A DNA stretch of 21,742 bases from CAYXVU01 sp964468725 (GCA_964468725.1 CAYXVU010000092.1:1-21742); one strand, 5' to 3'. Shown: positions 6,742-14,620, counted from the first letter of the stretch. The notes: generated from the sequence alone by a model not told the origin. Numbers and translations: made by a program.

Positions 6742-7467
6742 TTAACTTTGTTTCTTAGTGATGATGATCTGCACGCCGTCGCCCGCGCTGATGACGACGA
6801 CTGTGAGGTCGCCCTTTTGCAAGATTGTTGACACAAAAGGGATAGCAACCTTTTGCTGCAAATTATGTTGCTTGATATACCACGCGACGATTCTCTCTTT
6901 TGTATCGGTTGAGCGCAGTTGCATCATCGCGCCTTCCTCGGTCTCCAGAGCTTTGACCTCTACGGTCGCGCCGGGATAGATGAGCGATTTGTCCAGCGTG
7001 TCCGTCCCCGTCTCAATGTCAATATCGGGCGGCGGCGATTCAGGAGGGTCGGTCGGCTCTGGCGGTTGAGGCGGTTGGTCGGTCGGCGCACGTCTTGGTA
7101 TGGGCGGCGGAAATCCGCCTCCTAGTCCATTGCCGCCCTTGTCCGATGCCAGTATCGCTCCCATCACGACGACGGCGACGAGCAAAATGCCGACCAGCGA
7201 AGCCAGAATCCACACTAACGGATTGCCGCGCTTTTTTTCTTCTAAACCCGTTGTTGTCTGCCCCCACATCGGCACGCCTGTGGGGGGGATATAGGCAGGC
7301 GTGGTCGGGTCAGGATGAATGGCTTGCGTGGCGTTTTCAGGCTGCGGCGCGGTGTTAAAGAGCTGTGTGGTCGCTTCGACTTGCGGTTGCAGAGCGCCGC
7401 ACTTGCGACAGAATTTTGCCGCCAGATCAACCGCAGTTCCGCATTCTCCACAATAGGCCGTTTGCAT
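6742..7467 (-). CDS. Zinc-ribbon, single-pass membrane protein with extracytoplasmic domain
   Basis: 241 aa. The start is taken as ATG 7467 with AGGTG 7 bases upstream; an in-frame GTG at 7476 would add three residues. Residues 6-23 are a zinc ribbon with CGEC and CRKC (Cys 6, 9, 20, 23). A flexible Pro/Thr-rich stretch follows, then KKR and one membrane segment (83-107, NPLVWILASLVGILLVAVVVMG). A proline-rich linker (119-149) leads to a C-terminal domain (150-241) with YPGATVEV, IVAWYIKQHNLQQ and DLTVVVISAGDGVQIIITKK. By charge the zinc ribbon stays inside and the C-terminal domain outside. The C-terminal part resembles small conserved secreted domains, but I cannot name it. Zinc-ribbon membrane proteins of this layout are common in acidobacteria (general impression) and mostly unstudied. 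Confidence 0.8.
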   Translation of the reverse strand: MQTAYCGECGTAVDLAAKFCRKCGALQPQVEATTQLFNTAPQPENATQAIHPDPTTPAYIPPTGVPMWGQTTTGLEEKKRGNPLVWILASLVGILLVAVVVMGAILASDKGGNGLGGGFPPPIPRRAPTDQPPQPPEPTDPPESPPPDIDIETGTDTLDKSLIYPGATVEVKALETEEGAMMQLRSTDTKERIVAWYIKQHNLQQKVAIPFVSTILQKGDLTVVVISAGDGVQIIITKKQS

Positions 7468-7534
7468 AAGTTGCACCTAAGCTTACGTCCGTCGCGCGGA
7501 TTTGTTCAACGTTTGCAGGCTACCGGACGCCCCA

Positions 7535-8821
7535 TTAAATCACCGTGCCATCGGTGATGACGCAGTTTTTCGGAATGATGACGATGCCGTCGCGGATGAA
7601 GTAGCCATCGCCGTCATATTCATCGCGTCCGGCATCGTTGGCAATTCGCACGCCAGTGCCGATGCGCGCATTTTTATCAATGATAGCGCGGCGAATGAAG
7701 CAGTTGCGCCCGACGCCGACGCGTGGGTGATGGTTGTCAACATCGCTTTGCATCTCTTCAATCGTTTGATAAAAATCTGCGCCCATCATCAGCACGCCCT
7801 CCAGACGCGAGCCGTGTTCGATGCGGCTGCGAATGCCGATGACCGAATCTTTGATCGTCGCGCCGTTGATGATGCAGCCCTCGGTGATGATCGAACTCTG
7901 CACCTGACAATCGAGCAGCTTCGAGCCGGGCAGATAACGCGGGCGCGTGTAGATCGGCGATTCGGAGTCGAAAAAGTTGAACGGCGGCAGCGGCAAGGTC
8001 ATCTCTAAGTTCGAGCGATAGAACGCGCCGATGGTTCCGATGTCTTCCCAATAGCCATCGAAGAGGTGCGCTTGCACATTCAAATCCGCCAAGGTCGAAG
8101 GGATGATCTCTTTGCCGAAGTCGTCGGATTTGGGCATGTCTTCGACCAACAACTTTTGCAACAGCTCTTTGCGAAACACATAGATGCCCATCGAAGCGAG
8201 AAAGGGACGCCGCGCCGCTTCTTCCGCCGATAGTCCGAGCGTCGTTGTGTCAACGCGCATTTGGTCGAGGGCTTCGCCTTTGGGCTTCTCTTTGAACTCG
8301 ATGATGCGCCCGCTTTCATCGGTCTTGAGCAAACCGAACCCAGAAGCCTCTTCAGCGCGCGCGGCGGTGACTGAAATGGTGATGTCGGCATTGGTCTCTT
8401 CATGCCGCCGGATAAATTCGCGGTAATCCATGCGATAGAGATGATCGCCGGAGAGAATTAATACAGTGTCGCCTTTGTAATCATCCAGATGGTGCAGCAC
8501 TTGGCGCACGGCGTCGGCAGTGCCTTGAAACCAATCAGGGCGTTCGGTCGTGAGTTCGGCGGCGAGGACTTCGACAAAGCCATTGGTGAAGCGACTGAAG
8601 CGATAGGTGCGCGCGATATGCCGGTTGAGCGAAGCCGAATTGTACTGCGTCAGAATGAAGATGCGATGCAAATCCGAGTTGATGCAGTTCGACACGGGAA
8701 TATCGATCAACCGATATTTGCCGCCGAGCGGCACAGCCGGTTTGGCGCGCAACTGGGTGAGCGGGTAGAGCCGCGTGCCGACGCCGCCGCCCAATATCAC
8801 CACGATCACTTNNNNNNNNNN
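7535..8821 (-). CDS. glgC: Glucose-1-phosphate adenylyltransferase (ADP-glucose pyrophosphorylase); start lies in an assembly gap
   Basis: Makes ADP-glucose from glucose-1-phosphate and ATP, the committed step of bacterial glycogen synthesis. The sequence after the gap begins VIVVILGGGVGTRLYPLT, the nucleotide loop, then KPAVPLGGKYRLIDIPVSNCINS, SGDHLYRMDY (catalytic Asp), FKEKPKG (sugar-phosphate site), YWEDIGTI and a C-terminal left-handed beta-helix with hexapeptide repeats (SSIITEGCIINGATIKDSVIG). About 425 aa remain, the normal full length. The ten Ns cover the start codon: AGGAGGAG lies just beyond them (8835-8828), so the frame reading on to 8884 is not coding. The nucleotide loop has Val where Arg or Ala is usual. 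No glgA, glgB or glgP is nearby. Confidence 0.95.
   Translation of the reverse strand, partial: XXXXVIVVILGGGVGTRLYPLTQLRAKPAVPLGGKYRLIDIPVSNCINSDLHRIFILTQYNSASLNRHIARTYRFSRFTNGFVEVLAAELTTERPDWFQGTADAVRQVLHHLDDYKGDTVLILSGDHLYRMDYREFIRRHEETNADITISVTAARAEEASGFGLLKTDESGRIIEFKEKPKGEALDQMRVDTTTLGLSAEEAARRPFLASMGIYVFRKELLQKLLVEDMPKSDDFGKEIIPSTLADLNVQAHLFDGYWEDIGTIGAFYRSNLEMTLPLPPFNFFDSESPIYTRPRYLPGSKLLDCQVQSSIITEGCIINGATIKDSVIGIRSRIEHGSRLEGVLMMGADFYQTIEEMQSDVDNHHPRVGVGRNCFIRRAIIDKNARIGTGVRIANDAGRDEYDGDGYFIRDGIVIIPKNCVITDGTVI
8812..8821. other. Assembly gap (10 Ns) over the glgC start
   Basis: Ten undetermined bases. The ribosome site on one side and the second or third codon of glgC on the other imply that the true missing stretch is short, probably just the start codon and one or two more. 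Confidence 0.95.
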
Positions 8822-8827
8822 CCCAAT

Positions 8828-8835
8828 CTCCTCCT
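8828..8835 (-). promoter_or_regulatory. Strong ribosome binding site of glgC
   Basis: Minus strand AGGAGGAG followed by ATTGGG and the gap. It fixes the glgC start inside 8812-8821 at a 7-base or slightly larger spacing. Confidence 0.7.
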
Positions 8836-8924
8836 GATGGCGAACCCAACTGCTCGGTGTGAGGCAGAGACTATCATTGCTCACCTGTCAGTGGCTAGTG
8901 ACCGGCTATCTCATAACGACCGAA

Positions 8925-9035
8925 TTGAAGGTTGTAGGCCAAAGGTTGAAGGTTGCAGGTCAAAGGTTGAAGGTTGCAGTTGGTTTCGCCCTCTGCGGTC
9001 TTTGCTTCTCTGCGCCTTTGCGTTTCCGCGCCCCG
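8925..9035 (+). repeat. Tandem 21-bp repeat plus conserved tail (dispersed repeat, full copy)
   Basis: Units at 8925-8945 and 8946-8966 (each 21 bp, beginning TTGAAGGTTG and ending AAAGG, two differences between them) and a partial third at 8967-8983. A tail follows with CCCTCTGCGG, CTTTGC, TTCTCTGCG and CCTTTGCGTTTCC. A related copy lies in opposite orientation in glnE at 3755-3850. It sits between the divergent glgC and psuG genes, just upstream of the psuG promoter. Confidence 0.8.
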
Positions 9036-9063
9036 CGATGTGCTGAAAACCGACGCGCAACCC

Positions 9064-9101
9064 CTGACAACTCGCGCCGCTTCGGTTACTGTACGAACGT
9101 G
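9064..9101 (+). promoter_or_regulatory. Sigma-70-type promoter giving leaderless psuG mRNA
   Basis: -35 CTGACA (9064-9069), exactly 17 bp, -10 TACTGT (9087-9092), six bases, then GTG at 9099. The expected +1 is the G of the start codon. No ribosome site precedes this GTG, which agrees with leaderless translation. Confidence 0.6.
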
Positions 9102-10046
9102 AATCAAGTGACAGACGACTTCTTGCACATCGCCGAGCCGATTGCCCACGCCCGCGCGACAAATCAACCGGTCGTGACACTCGAATCTACCGTGATCGCG
9201 CACGGCTTGCCGCTGCCGCTCAACCTCGAAACGGCGCAGGCGTGCGAAGCCGTCATTCAAGATGAAGGCGCGCAGTCCGCGACGCTCGGCGTTGTCGCCG
9301 GACGCCTCACGGTTGGCTTGAGCACCGACGAATTGCAGAGCTTTGCCAATGGTCGCGCGCCTGATGGTCAGACGATTGAAAAAGTCAGTCTGAACAATCT
9401 GGCAGGGGTGATAAGCCAGCGCGGGTGGGGTGCGACGACGGTTGCGGCTTCGCTGCACATTGCCCGCTTTGTCGGGCTGCGCGTCTTTGCAACCGGCGGC
9501 ATCGGCGGCGTACATCGCGGAGCCGAAACCTCTTTTGACATATCGGCGGATTTGATGGCGTTGGCGCGACATCCTGTAATCTGTGTCTGCGCGGGCGCAA
9601 AAGCGATTCTTGATCTGCCGAAAACGGTCGAGGTTTTGGAAACTCTCGGTGTGCCGGTCGTCGGATTCGGGACGGACGAATTGCCCGCGTTTTACTCGCG
9701 GCGTAGCGGGTTCGGCGTAGACGTGCGAGTGGAGACGGCTGACGAAGCGGCGCAACTGGCTTGGCGACACTGGCAAACCGTCGGGCAGACGGCTGTGCTG
9801 GTCTGTGTGCCGGTGCCCGAAGAGTTTGAGATTCCGGCATCTGACATCGCCCGCGCGATTGCCGAAGCCCAAACCGATGCCGACCGGCAAGCCCTGCGTG
9901 GCAAGGCGCTCACGCCCTTTTTACTGTCGCGCCTAAAAGAGTTGACCAGCGGGCGCACGCTGGCGGCGAATCGCGCTTTGCTTATCAACAATGCGCGCGT
10001 CGCCGCGCAGATCAGCGTGCAGTTGCAGGCATTGACTGAATCGTGA
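9099..10046 (+). CDS. psuG: Pseudouridine-5'-phosphate glycosidase
   Basis: 315 aa from GTG 9099, close to the usual length; the frame is open back to 8859 but that part is translated repeat. The enzyme splits the C-C glycosidic bond of pseudouridine 5'-phosphate into uracil and ribose 5-phosphate. Family marks are clear: VTLESTVIAHGLP (E29), QTIEKVSLNNL (K95), RGWGATTVAASLHIA, FATGGIGGVHRGAETSFDISADL (D147, metal ligand), CAGAKAILDLPKTVEVLETLGVPV (K168, the Schiff-base lysine), and NRALLINNARVAAQIS near the end. The partner kinase psuK and a transporter are not adjacent, so the usual psu operon is broken up. It converges on the SRPBCC gene with only 15 bp between. Confidence 0.95.
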   Translation: MNQVTDDFLHIAEPIAHARATNQPVVTLESTVIAHGLPLPLNLETAQACEAVIQDEGAQSATLGVVAGRLTVGLSTDELQSFANGRAPDGQTIEKVSLNNLAGVISQRGWGATTVAASLHIARFVGLRVFATGGIGGVHRGAETSFDISADLMALARHPVICVCAGAKAILDLPKTVEVLETLGVPVVGFGTDELPAFYSRRSGFGVDVRVETADEAAQLAWRHWQTVGQTAVLVCVPVPEEFEIPASDIARAIAEAQTDADRQALRGKALTPFLLSRLKELTSGRTLAANRALLINNARVAAQISVQLQALTES

Positions 10047-10061
10047 TGCCGAGCAATGGAA

Positions 10062-10544
10062 TCAATATCTGACGCCATGCTCGACATAGAATTTCATGAG
10101 CGTCAGAGCTTCTCCCCAACCCGTTGCCCGCGCTAGCAGGTCTTGCATTCCAGTAGGCGTATCCTCGTAGCCGAATTCGATCAACTTAACGAGCGTCCCT
10201 TCGGCTGTCGGCTCGAAGTCAATTTCAACAGTGGTGTTATAGTCATCGCTGTCTACTTTCCATTGAAAAGCGAAGCGCACGGGTCGGTTTGCTTCCAGTA
10301 CCGGGCCGCCGAGCTCGCCCGTGTAGTGATCCGCGCCCCAATCTCGCCAGCGAAAGAGAATCTGACCGCCGGGTTGCGTCTCTACGATTGCCTCGGTTGT
10401 AAACCAGCCGTTCAGACCCTCCGGCGTCGTCAACGCATCGTACACGCGATGCGATTCGGCGCGCACGAGAGTTGTGACGCGAACCTTTTCATCCCTGAGC
10501 TTTCTGGATGGCGATTCTTGAATTGAAGCGGATGAGTGAGTCAT
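10062..10544 (-). CDS. SRPBCC / AHSA1-type ligand-binding domain protein
   Basis: 160 aa from ATG 10544 with GGAGGT 7 bases upstream. It has the START-like helix-grip fold pattern: a first strand (KVRVTTLVRAESHRVYDALTTPEGLNGWF), then GGQILFRWRDWG, GPVLEANRPVRFAFQW, TTVEIDFEPTAEGTLVKLIEFGY, and a long C-terminal helix (GWGEALTLMKFYVEHGV). The DALTTPEGLNGWF motif is typical of the AHSA1 subgroup. Such proteins bind hydrophobic ligands or act as stress proteins and co-chaperones; no specific ligand can be read here. An AraC-type regulator lies 124 bp upstream on the same strand and may control it. Confidence 0.85.
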   Translation of the reverse strand: MTHSSASIQESPSRKLRDEKVRVTTLVRAESHRVYDALTTPEGLNGWFTTEAIVETQPGGQILFRWRDWGADHYTGELGGPVLEANRPVRFAFQWKVDSDDYNTTVEIDFEPTAEGTLVKLIEFGYEDTPTGMQDLLARATGWGEALTLMKFYVEHGVRY

Positions 10545-10572
10545 ACAGAAGACCTCCGATGGAGATAATGTT

Positions 10573-10590
10573 TCATCACGCGGGTGATGA
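10573..10590. promoter_or_regulatory. Inverted repeat in the SRPBCC leader
   Basis: TCATCAC-GCGG-GTGATGA, perfect 7-bp arms with a 4-base loop, 29 bp upstream of ATG 10544. A possible -10, TATGAT, lies at about 10617-10612 on the minus strand, so the repeat would fall in the 5' leader or serve as an operator. Confidence 0.35.
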
Positions 10591-10668
10591 GCAAGGTTGC
10601 CGCTGAATCGAATCATAAGCGAACAGCAGGCTTGCGGTCTTGTACAAATCGCAGGTGATTTGAACGGA

Positions 10669-11474
10669 CTATCGGCGGCGATGAAGGTTTCGGAATTGCG
10701 AAGGTGTCAGCCCCATGGCGCGTTTGAAGAGGCGCGAGAAATGGCTCTGATCGGCAAAGCCTGTAGCCAAGGCGATCTCGGCCAACGAGAGATTGCTATG
10801 GCAGAGATACTCGCTGGCACGTTCAATGCGGATGCGTCGCAAAAACTCTCCCGGCGTGCAGTGATAGTGCTGACGGAAGACGTGTGCGAGGTAAGCCGGA
10901 TGCACGCCGACGGTCTTTGCCATCTCCGCCAGCGTCAGCGGGCGCGCAAATTCATCGGCGATAAGTTCCTTGACGCGATGCAGCCAGAATGGCGCAGACT
11001 TCACCTTGCCGGATTTCGCCGCGCGCACCAGATCAGCAAAAATCTCTAACAGTAATCCTTCCATGACCAACGGCGAGAGATCATCTCTCTCTTTGAACTC
11101 CCGGTAAAGCCGCGTCATCAACCAACCGGTTGCGTAGCGAGAAGATTCCAGTACGGCCATCGGAGAAGCCGCGAGCGCTTCGTGCTGACGAAACCAGTGA
11201 GGAGTGATTTCGATGTCAAAGGTGCGAATAGGTTGTTGCCCGACATGCAGCCCATGTGATTCTCCGGGGTGAAAGTAGAGCGCAGTCAGCGGGGTGAGCG
11301 TGCGGGCGTGATTTCTGTAGGTATCCGCGCAGTTGCCCTCCAACATCAGCGTGACATGAGTCGCTTCGTGTTGATGAGGCGGAACGATGAAGTGGGTTTG
11401 GCTGGCGGCTTCGACTAGATTGAGGCCGCCAAACTCCAAGCCCTGAATGACGCGGAAAAATTTCTCGGAATGGG
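10669..11474 (-). CDS. AraC-family transcriptional regulator (start lost in assembly gap)
   Basis: The frame enters from the 100-N gap: just inside are codons for HSEKFFRVIQGLEFGGLNL, read through without a start, so the TTG at 11439 is not the true start. The N-terminal half is a cupin-like sensor (THFIVPPHQHEATHVTLMLEGN, YRNHARTLTPLTALYFHPGESHGL). The C-terminal hundred residues carry both AraC helix-turn-helix motifs: LTLAEMAKTVGVHPAYLAHVFRQHYHCTPGEFLRRIRIERASEYL and LSLAEIALATGFADQSHFSRLFKRAMGLTPSQFR, complete and well conserved. The effector is unknown. It may regulate the SRPBCC gene that follows. Only the first few dozen residues can be missing, judging by usual family length (about 280-300 aa). 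Confidence 0.9.
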
Positions 11475-11574
11475 NNNNNNNNNNNNNNNNNNNNNNNNNN
11501 NNNNNNNNNNNNNNNNNNNNNNNNNNNNNNNNNNNNNNNNNNNNNNNNNNNNNNNNNNNNNNNNNNNNNNNNNN
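11475..11574. other. Assembly gap (100 Ns, size unknown)
   Basis: Exactly 100 Ns is a conventional placeholder, so true distance, and even order of the flanking contigs, is not proven. The 5' end of the AraC gene and the 3' end of the PQQ-propeller gene are lost in it. Confidence 0.97.
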
Positions 11575-12830
11575 ATGACTTCGAACTGCTCGCCCATCTG
11601 GATGACCGTTACCACGCCGCTTTCACTGGCAAGGTAGAGTTTGTCGCTAACGCCAATGGGCGAAGCTTTGAAGCTGTCAGCCTGCGGCAAACGCTTTTGA
11701 TGGTAGTAGGCCTCGCCCGTCGTGGCGTTGAAACAACTGAGCACGCCATTGTCGGTCAAGACGTAGAGCTTGTTGTCATGCAAAACAGGCGACGCGGTGT
11801 AAGAGGTGCCGCGCGTTTGTGACCACAAGACCGCATCCGTACCCGTCAAATCGCCTTCGCGTCCGAGTTTGATGGCCATCAACTTGGGGTCGCGGTGGCC
11901 GCTCATCACCAACAGAATGTCGCCTTGCAGAACCGGCGCAGGGATGACGTTACTCCCCAATCCGCCGCATTCCCAAATCACTTTGCCGTTGGCCGGGTCA
12001 TAGGCGCGCACTTTGTTGGTGGCGCTGATGATGATCTGTTTGCGCCCTTTGTGTTCAATGACTAGCGGCGTAGACCATGAACTGGCTTCGTTGCGACTCG
12101 CCCGCCACAACTCTTTGCCATTGCGCTTATCCAGAACGACGACGAAGGAATCGCCCTCTTGATCGAAGGTGAGAATCAGTTGATTGCCATTGAGCACGGG
12201 GGCCGTGCCTTCGCCGAATTGCAAGCGCATGCGCAGCTTGATATGGAGGTCTTTTTCCCAAATCAGCTTGCCATTCAGGTCGTAACAGTAGACGCCGCGC
12301 GAGCCAAACGACACGTAAAGAAATTTACCGTCGGTGATGGGCGAGTTCGAAGCGAAACTGCCATAGGTGCGATGATAGCCTTCGTGCGGAACGGCGGTTT
12401 TGGCGACCCGTTCCCACATCGTCTTGCCGCTCTTTTTATCCAGGCAGAGGACGACGAATTGATGTTCTTCGCCCGCCCCCGCGCCGCCGCCCGGACCGCC
12501 GCGCCCTTGTCCGCGTCCGCCTGCGGGCGTTTGCGCCTCAGAGGGCGAGGCCGTCGGCGGTTCCACTTTGCCAGTCGGAATGGCGGTCGTTAAAAAAAGT
12601 TTGTCGCCCCAAACGACCGGCGTCGAAAAACCGCGCCCGGCAATCGGAACTTTCCATTTGACGTTCTCCGTATCCGACCATTTGGTGGGCGCTGTGCCCT
12701 GCGTCATACCGTTGAAAAACGGTCCGCGCCATTGTGGCCAATGCGCCGCTTCGTTGATTGCTGAATTGACGGTCAGGCCGTTGCTCATCCACAACGACAG
12801 CAGCAGGCAGACAGACATCATCCTCTTCAT
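11575..12830 (-). CDS. Exported PQQ-like beta-propeller protein (3' end lost in gap)
   Basis: 418 aa visible from ATG 12830, which has GGAGG 11 bases upstream. Residues 1-24 are a signal peptide (MSVCLLLSLWMSNGLTVNSA). HWPQWRGPFFNG (30-41) is the standard opening of acidobacterial and planctomycete PQQ-like propellers. Repeating blades follow: VLCLDKKSGKTMWERV, VYCYDLNGKLIWEKDL, VVLDKRNGKELWRAS, VRAYDPANGKVIWECGG, LSCFNATTGEAYYHQ, each with the DxxxGKxxW signature. A Gly/Arg-rich loop interrupts the first blade at 103-121. The family includes BamB-like scaffolds and quinoprotein dehydrogenases; I see no clear evidence of PQQ binding, so a non-enzymatic periplasmic role is as likely. An estimated 30-60 residues are missing. 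It follows the LIC_10091-like gene by 51 bp. Confidence 0.88.
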
Positions 12831-12881
12831 GAAGTGAATTTCCTCCAATTGGCATTTGTAGTGGTGCGGCTGCGCCACCGG

Positions 12882-14063
12882 TTACGGGCTGATGTAGTTG
12901 GTTGTGACCAACTCCCAGTAGTCGGTGTGCAGACCTTGTTCAAAGTCTTTGATAAAGACGGAAACTTTTTGCAGCAGTGTGGTGATGTAATGGCCGTTAA
13001 TCTGCGCCGGATGCTCTTGTCGCATTAACGGCACGGCGCGAATAATGACGCTCTCCTCATTGATCGGCAGCTTCTTGACGTTGGCGGCGAATCCGCTAAA
13101 GACGCCGTTTTGAAAGAGGTATTGTTCAACATTCGATACGTAAAAGGCGCTCACCGTGTAGCCATTCTTTTTCAGATAGTCGCCCACAGAGGCGAGGGCT
13201 TTGGTTCCCGCGAAATCGCCGACGACCGGGATGATGCGATTCTGGCGATGCAATTGGCGAACGAATTGATAGTCGTCATCGGTAACCAGAAAATTGCCGA
13301 GTTTGTCGTGTTGATCGGGTTGCAGGATGATCTCTTGCAGGCTGGGAAAGCGCCGCAGACTGCCCCAACGATTCGAGCCGCCGACGCGATAGGAGATATC
13401 CAACCCGTCCATGTAAAATGCCGAGTAGACATAATCAAGCTGCTCCTGTTCGCGTTCGGAAAGCAGGTAGCGAAAATCGTTTTTGATGACCTGACGAACT
13501 TTGGCCAGATTCGCTTTATAGGTCTTATCGGTCGCTTTGACGCCTTGCAGGTATTCGAGAACTTTTTCAATCGCCGTCTCTTTGTTTGGCGCGTTCTTCC
13601 CGGAAAGCGGTCGGCTCAACAGCAGCGATAAGAATTTCGGGCGCGAATCCGCAAGGTGAAAGATGGCTTTATATAACAGGTGCTGCACCATCGCCTGTCG
13701 GCGAATGTCTACGATGAAGGCGATCTCCGGGCGAATCTTGGCGATGTAGGTGAAGTTCTGTTCCGGCCCGACTCCGACATACGCGCCGCCCATAACCTTC
13801 ATCTCGCGCAGCTTATCAACGATGTGCAGATACGAAGTCTCATTCGAGGTGAAGTTGTCAGAACGAAAATAGCCGCCCTCCTCCGAAAACGTTTGCACAA
13901 GGCGCGAAAAGTCTGCGGCAGAGATGCTCTTGAGAGCCGCTTGCGCGCTGCCCGTTTGCTGAAAGGCGAACGGCGGATGGCCGCTGCCCAGCGTCAGCGC
14001 GATCAACAGGACAAGGAAGATTCTTCGCCAATAGAGCGGGCGAAGCACAGCCAGTTTCGTCAT
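12882..14063 (-). CDS. Secreted LIC_10091-family protein (methyltransferase-like fold)
   Basis: 393 aa from ATG 14063 with GAGG 7 bases upstream. Residues 10-35 form a signal peptide (RRIFLVLLIALTLGSGHPPFAF). The mature protein contains FSEEGGYFRSDNFTSNETSYLHIV, GGAYVGVGPEQNFTYIAKIRPEIAFIVDIRRQAMVQHLLYKAIFH (92-136), and NRIIPVVGDFAGTKALASVGDYLKKNGYTVSAFYVSNVEQYLF (about 275-317). These resemble the Leptospira LIC_10091-type family, whose fold is like an SAM methyltransferase; I name it from memory. The GVGPEQN and IVDIR segments sit where a methyltransferase has its nucleotide loop. No catalytic role is established to my knowledge, and export makes SAM use doubtful. Likely cotranscribed with the PQQ-propeller gene, suggesting a shared envelope role. 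Confidence 0.8.
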   Translation of the reverse strand: MTKLAVLRPLYWRRIFLVLLIALTLGSGHPPFAFQQTGSAQAALKSISAADFSRLVQTFSEEGGYFRSDNFTSNETSYLHIVDKLREMKVMGGAYVGVGPEQNFTYIAKIRPEIAFIVDIRRQAMVQHLLYKAIFHLADSRPKFLSLLLSRPLSGKNAPNKETAIEKVLEYLQGVKATDKTYKANLAKVRQVIKNDFRYLLSEREQEQLDYVYSAFYMDGLDISYRVGGSNRWGSLRRFPSLQEIILQPDQHDKLGNFLVTDDDYQFVRQLHRQNRIIPVVGDFAGTKALASVGDYLKKNGYTVSAFYVSNVEQYLFQNGVFSGFAANVKKLPINEESVIIRAVPLMRQEHPAQINGHYITTLLQKVSVFIKDFEQGLHTDYWELVTTNYISP

Positions 14064-14443
14064 AACCTTACCTCGATACTGATTGCCCCACTTCTGATAC
14101 GAGTGGCAACCAGCAAATGCTTGAATATGCCGCGCCCAATCAGGCGACCAAACTGCTCACACGGTGCAGCCCTTTATCTATGCAAGAGATCCGCTCCGTT
14201 GAGGGTTGCTGACAAGGCGTGTTTCGAAAGACGGATGATTGGCCGTCTTCGTTACCAACTTGCCGATTCTCCACCGGATTTTCGCATGGGGCTTTGCCAT
14301 TCGTCATGGCGACGCCTCGAAAAATGCTGCCCGACAGACGCAAAGCATTGTAGCGTGCCTTTACGTCCCGGCAAACTCCGATTCGCTGAAATTGCCTTTG
14401 CCCATCGGCAGAAACCAGGGACATTCCGTTCTTAACCGCGAGG

Positions 14444-14532
14444 GGACACGGACGAACGCGGATACAACGGATTTTCACGGGTAGGGCCAATGGATCCGTG
14501 CTCATCCGTCCCATCCGTGTCCATCCGTGTCC
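14444..14532. repeat. Large imperfect dyad built from ATCCGT units
   Basis: The left arm (14444-14472) has three CGGA-containing units. The right arm (14494-14522) carries ATCCGT three times at 9-10 bp spacing, with a fourth unit to 14532. The arms are 29 bp and mostly complementary, around a 21-bp loop. ACACGGAT/ATCCGTGT arrays of this kind recur between genes in several bacterial phyla as far as I recall. Confidence 0.65.
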
Positions 14533-14570
14533 TATTCCCCTCCCGCACTTCTACGCTCTTCACATCATCA

Positions 14571-14606
14571 CCCCTTCATCCCTTCGCCCCCTCACCCTAT
14601 CATCCC
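14571..14606 (-). other. Predicted G-quadruplex motif behind rtcA
   Basis: On the minus strand five G-runs (GGG, GGG, GGGGG, GGG, GGGG) are separated by loops of 6, 3, 4 and 5 bases, meeting the usual G3+N1-7 rule. It starts 14 bp after the rtcA stop, in the sense strand of that transcript, so an RNA quadruplex in the 3' UTR is possible. Confidence 0.6.
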
Positions 14607-14620
14607 GTCATGGGTTCTTG

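Larger units (their letters stand above)
14064..14620. other. 557-bp intergenic region with dyad and G-quadruplex motif
   Basis: No gene is supported here: short open frames lack ribosome sites and family-like sequence. 14083-14109 holds an imperfect hairpin (TTGCCCCACT and AGTGGCAA) in the leader of the LIC_10091-like gene. 14173-14430 shows nothing I can name. 14444-14532 is a large ATCCGT-based dyad, and 14571-14606 a G-run motif on the minus strand, both downstream of rtcA. Confidence 0.6.

Noticed and set aside
8925..8983. Tandem direct repeats that might suggest a small CRISPR array
   Set aside because: Units are 21 bp with no spacers between them, are purine-rich without CRISPR-like symmetry, and no cas gene is nearby.
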